Below are positions 6,115 to 11,029 of a DNA stretch of 11,029 nt, piece after piece. This DNA comes from Bacteroidota bacterium. Lineage in GTDB: Bacteria > Bacteroidota > Bacteroidia > Chitinophagales > Chitinophagaceae. The position numbers and the translations under genes were made by a program. Within the stretch, counting starts at the first letter, position 1; every line of letters begins with the position of its first letter. The stretch lies in assembly GCA_030831005.1 (NCBI GenBank), contig JAURLW010000009.1:1-11029 (forward strand), given 5' to 3'. The notes under the pieces are model-generated. The model was not told the origin of the DNA. It saw nothing but the letters and a program-made list of their open reading frames with translations, and searched no databases.

Positions 6115-8128
6115 ATAATTGATAAGTAAGTGTTACAAAGAAACTTCTTCCTAAAAAATTTAAACTATTGGTACCACTATGCGGACCAATAGCTACCACA
6201 CCTGGAATAATTAAGCTTTGAACATCCAACAAGTTTTTAATGCCTACAATAGTTTTTAATTGGTTTGTTTTTCTTTTTTTAGATAAAGAAAATGAATGAT
6301 CTGCAGTAAGATCTACTAAGGTAAAAGCAGGTTGAACGCCATTGTAAGAAAGCGTTCCATCAACAGCTCCTAATTGCAAAAATGGTCTAGCCCCTGTGTT
6401 TTTTATAAAACAATTGAATTGCACTTCAGACTGCTTTAGTTGATATCCTAAGCTTAGCGTTTGCTCAAGAGCAGTGAAACTACTTAGGCTACTCATACTT
6501 TTGAAGTTGTACTCCATAGAGGCACCTAATTTAGCACTGCAATTTTTGTAGCGCATATCTATTTCAAAACTACTAATGGTATTTCTTAATTCCTTTAGAT
6601 TATAATAACTGTATTGGGTATTGCTTAAACCAGGGTTACTTAAGGCCAAATTAATAGCATTAAATACATGATTGTAATATTGAGTAAATAAAACATGAAG
6701 AAGTGTGGTGTTTTTTTGAAAGGCAACATGTGATATCGATAATTGCGCATGATTACTATTTTCTGCTTCTAAGTTTTCATTGCCTACTATAAAATGGTTT
6801 TGATCAATAAAAGACAAATAGCGTTCTTTTAATGAAGGCGCTCGGAAGCCTTTGCTATAAGAGCTTCTAATTTGTATAGTTTTACAAGGATTGTATAAGA
6901 GACTAATTTCTGGAATTAGGGGAATGCTGTATTGTGTATTATACGAGGCTCTTAATCCTGTTTGTAATTTCAATTTTTCTTGAAAAAACTTTTTGTTAGC
7001 CTGAATAAATAATGCATAGTCTTGAACACTAGATGTTTTGTTGCTTAACTTAAGCGAATTGCCAAACTGTGTATTGATATCCATCCCAATCGTATAAGCA
7101 ATGGCATGTTGATTATTAGAGAGCATTGCTCGGCTGGTATAATCTATAAACGAAGAAGTATCTTGATCGCCAGTTCCACTTGTTAATTGCTCATTCAAAT
7201 CAGTAAAGTCTAGCGTATATCTATTGCGAACACGATGATAATACGCCATTCCTAATTGCCAATTCCAATCGAAATGTTGACGCCATGTACCTGTCCATTT
7301 TATACGATTATTAAAACGTGTAGTAAGATATTTTTCGTCTATGGCATATACTCTAAAGGCATTCCATGCGGCAAGCGGACCTCTATTATACAATGTTTCT
7401 TTCAAGTAATCAGATGAAAATTGCAGGTTGCTTTTTTTAATCTTAAATTCTAAAAATGTGCTTAATGTATATTGTTCCTTTGGCTTGAAAAGCTGTTGTC
7501 GTTGTACCGAACCAGTATCGATGTAGTTCCAACCACCAAAAAAATTACGGCCTGCTGTTGCAGACCAATGATAGCGTTTTCTTATTTGATTGTAATGAAC
7601 ATGAAGATTGTATTTACCAATAGATTCGAATTGATTGGTTATGGTAAATTGAGTACGAGGATTTTTATTGGTTATAATATTAATAATACCTCCTACCGCA
7701 TCGGTACCATACACTACACTCATGGGTCCTTGAATAACTTCTATACGTGCTACATTTTGTAAATCAATCTGACTTAAATCTATACTACCATTTTCTCTAC
7801 CGTTAATAGCAATGCCATCTAATAGAATTTTTACTTTATCGCTACTAAAGCCTTGCATAGATAAACTACTACCCAATAAACCATCGTTTTGTACTTGCAT
7901 ATTCAATTGATTGCGCAATACGTCGTTTAAGGTATTAGCACCTTGCGCATCAATCATTTTTCGGTTTATAATCTTTACGGTACTCAGTGCGTTTTGTACT
8001 GAAATAGGTTTGCTTACGCCAGTAACAATAACCTCCTTTAATGGATTATAACTAGTACTGTCAACACTTTTTTGTCCCCAAGATTGTTGGGCGATAAGAA
8101 AGGGTAAAATGTAGGCGAGTAGTTTCAT
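6113..8128 (-). CDS. TonB-dependent outer-membrane receptor, HmuR/BtuB size class, probable heme or corrinoid uptake
   Basis: The 671-residue product has a Sec signal peptide (about 1-18), a TonB-box-like LKEVIVTG (30-37), a plug domain (about 45-155, with IEVIQGPMSVVYGTDAVGGIINIIT at its end) and a 22-strand-type barrel. It lacks the N-terminal carboxypeptidase-like domain of SusC proteins, so a small ligand is more likely than a glycan. FRAP at 428-431, His445 and NENL at 450-453 resemble the FRAP...His...NPNL segment of heme receptors such as HemR and HmuR. Similar motifs also occur in BtuB-type receptors, so the ligand is not settled. The gene lies 53 bp downstream of the HmuY-like gene, in the same order as hmuY-hmuR, and a hairpin fills the gap. 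No separate promoter is seen. The protein ends YQL instead of the common terminal Phe. Confidence 0.88.
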   Translation of the reverse strand: MKLLAYILPFLIAQQSWGQKSVDSTSYNPLKEVIVTGVSKPISVQNALSTVKIINRKMIDAQGANTLNDVLRNQLNMQVQNDGLLGSSLSMQGFSSDKVKILLDGIAINGRENGSIDLSQIDLQNVARIEVIQGPMSVVYGTDAVGGIINIITNKNPRTQFTITNQFESIGKYNLHVHYNQIRKRYHWSATAGRNFFGGWNYIDTGSVQRQQLFKPKEQYTLSTFLEFKIKKSNLQFSSDYLKETLYNRGPLAAWNAFRVYAIDEKYLTTRFNNRIKWTGTWRQHFDWNWQLGMAYYHRVRNRYTLDFTDLNEQLTSGTGDQDTSSFIDYTSRAMLSNNQHAIAYTIGMDINTQFGNSLKLSNKTSSVQDYALFIQANKKFFQEKLKLQTGLRASYNTQYSIPLIPEISLLYNPCKTIQIRSSYSKGFRAPSLKERYLSFIDQNHFIVGNENLEAENSNHAQLSISHVAFQKNTTLLHVLFTQYYNHVFNAINLALSNPGLSNTQYSYYNLKELRNTISSFEIDMRYKNCSAKLGASMEYNFKSMSSLSSFTALEQTLSLGYQLKQSEVQFNCFIKNTGARPFLQLGAVDGTLSYNGVQPAFTLVDLTADHSFSLSKKRKTNQLKTIVGIKNLLDVQSLIIPGVVAIGPHSGTNSLNFLGRSFFVTLTYQL

Positions 8129-8163
8129 AAAAATAAAAAATCAGCTATTGTAAAATAGCTGAT
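8129..8163 (-). terminator. Intercistronic hairpin with U-tract, possible attenuator between HmuY-like gene and receptor
   Basis: Read on the minus strand, ATCAGCTATT (8163-8154), a TTAC loop and AATAGCTGAT (8149-8140) form a perfect 10-bp stem. It is followed by T5-A-T5 that runs right up to the receptor's ATG at 8128. This has the form of an intrinsic terminator, but the stem has only three G-C pairs, so read-through is likely. It starts 18 nt after the HmuY-like stop. It could reduce receptor expression relative to the surface protein, or occlude the receptor's ribosome site. Confidence 0.65.
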
Positions 8164-8181
8164 ATTTTTTTCAAGTTTCAA

Positions 8182-9495
8182 TTAGTGTTGAATAAGAATT
8201 TTCTGTTGTTGTATTTCTTCATTTATTTTTGTTTGCAATAGATAAATACCATTTGCCCAATCAGCTGTTGTTATACTAATGGTATTTAATCCAGCATCTA
8301 ATGAAGTATGAGCTTGATATACTACTGCACCTGTAAGCGAAGTAATACTAAGTTGCGCTTGCGCCACTGGATAGTCTACATCTAGAAGTAAGGATAAACT
8401 TTGATGAGCTGGGTTAGGGTAGCTTAATATGGTATTTTTACTTTTTGTGTTTTGCTCAATAGAAGTTGCACCTAGATTTTGCTTTTTGAAGGTATACACT
8501 CCATTAATGCTACCGCCAAATGCTGTAAATTGAATAACTGAATAGGTATTATTATTTTTATTTTTTAAAAAATAGTTGTTATCCATAATAAGGAAAGGAT
8601 AAGAACCTGGAAAATATTTCCAATCATAACCTATGGTATTAATACTATCTAGGTAGCTTAAACTCGACGAACTAGGCATGCCAGCACCCGGCACTTTGGC
8701 AACACTTACATTAGGGTGTTGTAAAACGCCAGAAACATTCATAGTAAGCGTTAAGCCCATTTGTGTGGCGGTGTCTTTATAACGAGTAAATAATAAATCC
8801 CAATTGCTTCTGCTAGGTTCTCTATCAAGGATAGCATAGGTTCCTAAATTTACATAGGCAAATAAGCGATCTGTAAAATTAAAAGGTGCTTTGTTTCTTG
8901 GTATTATAAGTGTTGTGTCACTATTGCCTGAAAACGTGGCAATGCGTACTTTCCATGAAATAGAATCAGCCGGATGGGAGATGTATTCTTGCACCCAAAT
9001 TTTATAGGCAGTGGTATTCCCAATTTTTACCAAGTAAATAGAATCGCCGCTTAAGTTATTAGTTGTTTGATTGTATTTGCCCCAACCGTAATCAAATAAA
9101 TTAGATGGGTTTTTATTTTTATTAAAGGCACCCACATTCCATGTTTTGTTGGATCCCAATAATTCTCGTTCAGGATTAGTTTTTCCAATTGTATCGCTAG
9201 CAGAAAGATTAGCAAATTTTGCTGCAGCACTTAAGTTTAGGGAGAATACTTGTACATTATTTACTGCATGATTTGCAAGGATACTTGCGCTAGCACTTGG
9301 GCCAAATTGAGGCGCCATCTGAAAGGCAATATGCCAATTATTATTAGCTACTGTTTTTGTAGTTCCGTTGCTCATGCTATAGTACACATCATTGGCATAA
9401 CTTGCTCCTGTGCTTACAGAGTCGAATACCCAAGTTTGTGCAATGGCAACTTGACTAATTAAAAGGCTTAAAATCGAAAGTAATCTCTTTTTCAT
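8182..9495 (-). CDS. HmuY-like secreted protein with T9SS type A sorting domain
   Basis: The 437-residue product has a Sec signal peptide (about 1-19, ending VAIAQ) with no lipobox cysteine. The body, about 21-345, resembles HmuY-family proteins of Bacteroidetes. VYYSMSNG and NWHIAF (37-58) are followed by an SASILAN segment (68-74) and then DYGWGKYNQTTNNLSGDS (135-152). FAYVNLG with NWDLLFTRY (212-239) follows, and then VSGVLQHPNVSVAKV (254-268). The C-terminus is a type IX sorting domain: LSYPNPA (357-363), ADWANGIYLLQT (411-422) and terminal KILIQ. It should be exported by T9SS to the cell surface or outside. HmuY of Porphyromonas binds heme and passes it to HmuR. The receptor gene downstream fits such a role, but I cannot identify ligand residues. 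Assignment to HmuY is from remembered motif patterns. Confidence 0.72.
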   Translation of the reverse strand: MKKRLLSILSLLISQVAIAQTWVFDSVSTGASYANDVYYSMSNGTTKTVANNNWHIAFQMAPQFGPSASASILANHAVNNVQVFSLNLSAAAKFANLSASDTIGKTNPERELLGSNKTWNVGAFNKNKNPSNLFDYGWGKYNQTTNNLSGDSIYLVKIGNTTAYKIWVQEYISHPADSISWKVRIATFSGNSDTTLIIPRNKAPFNFTDRLFAYVNLGTYAILDREPSRSNWDLLFTRYKDTATQMGLTLTMNVSGVLQHPNVSVAKVPGAGMPSSSSLSYLDSINTIGYDWKYFPGSYPFLIMDNNYFLKNKNNNTYSVIQFTAFGGSINGVYTFKKQNLGATSIEQNTKSKNTILSYPNPAHQSLSLLLDVDYPVAQAQLSITSLTGAVVYQAHTSLDAGLNTISITTADWANGIYLLQTKINEEIQQQKILIQH

Positions 9496-9511
9496 CTGTA
9501 TAAATTTTGCA

Positions 9512-9541
9512 CAAATGTAATCTCGTATATAGGGATTACAA
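9512..9541 (-). promoter_or_regulatory. Strong Bacteroidetes-type promoter of the HmuY-like gene
   Basis: On the minus strand TTG (9541-9539), 19 nt, then TACATTTG (9519-9512) matches the -33/-7 consensus TTG-N19-TAnnTTTG without mismatch. It is the best promoter in the window. The box ends 16 nt before the ATG at 9495, predicting a leader of only about 10-12 nt, too short for any riboswitch. Confidence 0.7.
9516..9540. promoter_or_regulatory. Dyad framing the HmuY-like promoter, candidate operator
   Basis: TGTAATC at 9516-9522 and GATTACA at 9534-9540 are perfect 7-bp inverted arms with an 11-bp spacer. One arm overlaps the -7 box, the other the -33 element. A dimeric regulator bound here would cover the promoter and could repress it. 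The regulator cannot be named. Confidence 0.45.
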
Positions 9542-9557
9542 GCACCTAATTTATATT

Positions 9558-9575
9558 ATGACAAACAAATGACAA
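9558..9575. repeat. Phased direct repeat upstream of the HmuY-like promoter
   Basis: ATGACAA occurs at 9558-9564 and again at 9569-9575, 11 bp apart, about one turn of DNA. It lies roughly 50-70 bp upstream of the predicted transcription start, where activators bind, and just after the asd stop codon. It may be an activator site or chance. Confidence 0.35.
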
Positions 9576-9579
9576 TTGC

Positions 9580-10572
9580 TTAAGCAAGCCAGTTTTTATG
9601 CAATAAATATTGAACAATCTGTACGGCATTAGTAGCGGCACCTTTGCGTAAATTATCAGATACTATCCAGCAGTTTAGGGTATTAGGTGCAGAAAAATCT
9701 CTTCGTATACGCCCAACAAATACCTCGTTTTTACCTGCTGCGGCAAGCGGCATAGGATATATTTTTTCTGCAGGATTATCTTGTACTACAACACCTGGAA
9801 AAGCAGTTAATAAATCTCTAACATCGTCTAAGTTAAAATCGTTTTTGAATTGAATATTCACACTTTCACTATGACCACCCATTACCGGCACGCGCACAGC
9901 AGTAGCCGTTACTTGAATACGGTCATCGCCCATAATTTTATTCGTTTCCAAAATCATTTTCATTTCTTCTTTGGTATAACCATTGTCAAGAAACACATCA
10001 ATTTGTGGAATTAAGTTTAAATCTATAGGATACGGATATACACCAAAACCTTTGCCGCCAGCTCTTTCATCCATCAATTCGGCTACGGCTTTTTGTCCAG
10101 TGCCCGTTACAGATTGGTAAGTACTTACTACTACTCGTTGTATCGTATAGGCTTTATGTAAAGGGCAGAGCGCCATGACCATTTGAATGGTAGAGCAATT
10201 GGGATTGGCAATGATATAATCTGTTTTTTCTAAAACATGCCCATTCACCTCCGGTACTATTAATTTTTTTGTTGGATCCATTCGCCAAGCAGAAGAATTG
10301 TCGATTACATAACAACCAATAGCCGCAAATTTTGGCGCTTCACTTAAAGACACAGAGCCACCAGCAGAAAATAAGGCCATAGCTGGTTTTAAGGCAATGG
10401 CATCCTCAACGCTTACTACTTTAATTTTTTCCCCTTTAAAGGTAATAGTTGTGCCTACCGATTTTTCAGAGGCAACCGGAATTAAGGTTTCTACCGGAAT
10501 TTTTAATTCTTCAATAAGTTGTAACATGGTGCTACCCACTAATCCTGTAGCACCTACAATAGCCAATTTCAT
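9580..10572 (-). CDS. asd: Aspartate-semialdehyde dehydrogenase
   Basis: This cytoplasmic enzyme reduces aspartyl-4-phosphate to aspartate semialdehyde with NADPH. That is the branch-point step for lysine, diaminopimelate, threonine and methionine. The 330-residue product is of normal length for the bacterial family. GATGLVG (7-13) is the NADP-binding glycine loop, and NPNCST (123-128) holds the nucleophile Cys126. YQSVTGTG (152-159) includes Gln153; Arg227 (VRVPV) and His234 (GGHSESV) complete the active site. All key residues are present. The gene starts 21 bp after the stop of the corrinoid adenosyltransferase gene. No TAnnTTTG box lies in that gap, so the two are probably one transcript. 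I see no terminator after the stop, so some transcription may run on into the HmuY-like gene 84 bp away. Confidence 0.96.
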   Translation of the reverse strand: MKLAIVGATGLVGSTMLQLIEELKIPVETLIPVASEKSVGTTITFKGEKIKVVSVEDAIALKPAMALFSAGGSVSLSEAPKFAAIGCYVIDNSSAWRMDPTKKLIVPEVNGHVLEKTDYIIANPNCSTIQMVMALCPLHKAYTIQRVVVSTYQSVTGTGQKAVAELMDERAGGKGFGVYPYPIDLNLIPQIDVFLDNGYTKEEMKMILETNKIMGDDRIQVTATAVRVPVMGGHSESVNIQFKNDFNLDDVRDLLTAFPGVVVQDNPAEKIYPMPLAAAGKNEVFVGRIRRDFSAPNTLNCWIVSDNLRKGAATNAVQIVQYLLHKNWLA

Positions 10573-10593
10573 AATATTATGAGTTTATCTTTT

Positions 10594-11029
10594 TTAAACG
10601 CGGGCAGTCCAAGGCACATCTGCAGCACCATTTTCGTGGGCTATAAATCGTGCAAGAACAAATAAGAAATCAGATAGACGATTTAGATATTGAATAACTA
10701 AATCGGGCACTTCTTCATTAAGTTCTAGCATAGCCACACAAATACGCTCTGCACGGCGACATACACAACGAGCCACATGGCAGCTAGAAGCAGCCAAATG
10801 ACCTCCAGGTAAAATAAAAGAACGCATTTCTGGCAATTGCTCATTCATTTCATCAATACGTTGCTCTAACCATTGTACATCTTCAACGTGCACATCAGGC
10901 AGTTTCATGCTAATTTCTTTATTGGGTGCCGTAGCTAATACCGAACCAATGGTGAATAATCGATCTTGAATTTCTTTAATCCAAACACTTATTTTTTCAT
11001 GTTGTGTAGTATCGTTTACCACTCCTAGA
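10594..11029 (-). CDS. pduO: PduO-type cob(I)alamin adenosyltransferase, N-terminus outside the window
   Basis: The enzyme transfers the adenosyl group of ATP to cob(I)alamin, making coenzyme B12. The frame stays open to the right edge, so the gene is cut there. About 145 residues remain of the usual 185-190, and the N-terminal ATP-binding TRTGDxG segment is missing. What remains is clearly this family: VVNDTTQ near the start of the visible part, then RSFILPGGHLAASSCHVARCVCRRAER, matching the PduO core FxLPGG...HxAR...RRAER. YLNRLSDFLFVLARF near the end is the family's last conserved helix. The GTG at 11022 is not the real start; it lies inside the conserved region and upstream codons (Leu, Gly) continue in frame. 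It precedes asd by 21 bp. Its presence shows the organism uses adenosylcobalamin, whether made or imported. Confidence 0.9.
   Translation of the reverse strand, partial: LGVVNDTTQHEKISVWIKEIQDRLFTIGSVLATAPNKEISMKLPDVHVEDVQWLEQRIDEMNEQLPEMRSFILPGGHLAASSCHVARCVCRRAERICVAMLELNEEVPDLVIQYLNRLSDFLFVLARFIAHENGAADVPWTARV

Noticed and set aside
7472..7762. Plus-strand 96-codon frame inside the TonB receptor gene
   Set aside because: It is antisense to the plug and first barrel strands, with Cys/Tyr-rich shadow composition and no supporting signal.
9496..9579. A cobalamin riboswitch in front of the HmuY-like/TonB receptor genes
   Set aside because: The gap to asd is only 84 bp and the predicted leader about 12 nt. 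A B12 riboswitch needs roughly 200 nt, and no B12-box-like sequence is seen.
11020..11022. GTG at 11022 as start of the corrinoid adenosyltransferase
   Set aside because: The frame is open to the edge (Leu-Gly before it) and the conserved N-terminal ATP-binding part is absent, so the gene is simply cut by the window.
1..11029. A defence island, CRISPR array, toxin-antitoxin pair or mobile element
   Set aside because: Every stretch is accounted for by recognisable housekeeping or uptake genes with short gaps. I saw no repeat arrays, transposase, integrase or terminal inverted repeats.

Overview
The window is AT-rich and reads as chromosomal DNA of a member of the Bacteroidetes (Bacteroidota), probably from the Chitinophagaceae/Sphingobacteriia side. 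Four things point there: a type III glutamine synthetase, a DUF4293 membrane protein, a surface protein with a C-terminal type IX secretion (T9SS) sorting domain, and several start sites preceded by the Bacteroidetes -7 box TAnnTTTG instead of a Shine-Dalgarno sequence. I see no tRNA, rRNA, CRISPR array, insertion sequence or phage gene, and no gene-free stretch longer than about 90 bases.

Layout. On the minus strand at the left edge lie the first 21 codons of a lipoprotein (1-64) and, just upstream of it, a membrane-anchored permuted papain-fold (YiiX/NlpC-P60-like) cysteine hydrolase (95-697). Divergent from these runs serS (start corrected to 807) with a DUF4293 gene two bases behind it. 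A bidirectional hairpin terminator separates that pair from the convergent dcd gene (2568-3104). Divergent from dcd is a 4'-phosphopantetheinyl transferase (start corrected to 3152), followed by the type III glutamine synthetase gene (3876-6071). A second bidirectional terminator closes the glutamine synthetase gene against a minus-strand block.

That block, in transcription order, is a PduO-type corrinoid adenosyltransferase (cut by the right edge), aspartate-semialdehyde dehydrogenase (asd), an HmuY-like secreted protein with a T9SS tail, and a TonB-dependent receptor. The first two are probably co-transcribed. The last two have their own strong promoter and resemble the hmuY-hmuR heme-uptake pair of Porphyromonas gingivalis, except that the HmuY-like protein is routed through T9SS instead of being a lipoprotein.

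Most of the window is housekeeping: translation, pyrimidine nucleotide supply, carrier-protein activation, nitrogen assimilation, and lysine/threonine/methionine precursor synthesis. The part most worth a second look is the HmuY-like/TonB receptor pair with its control DNA: a -33/-7 promoter whose spacer is framed by a dyad, a helically phased direct repeat upstream, and a terminator-like hairpin abutting the receptor's start codon. I did not find an obviously new defence or mobile system.
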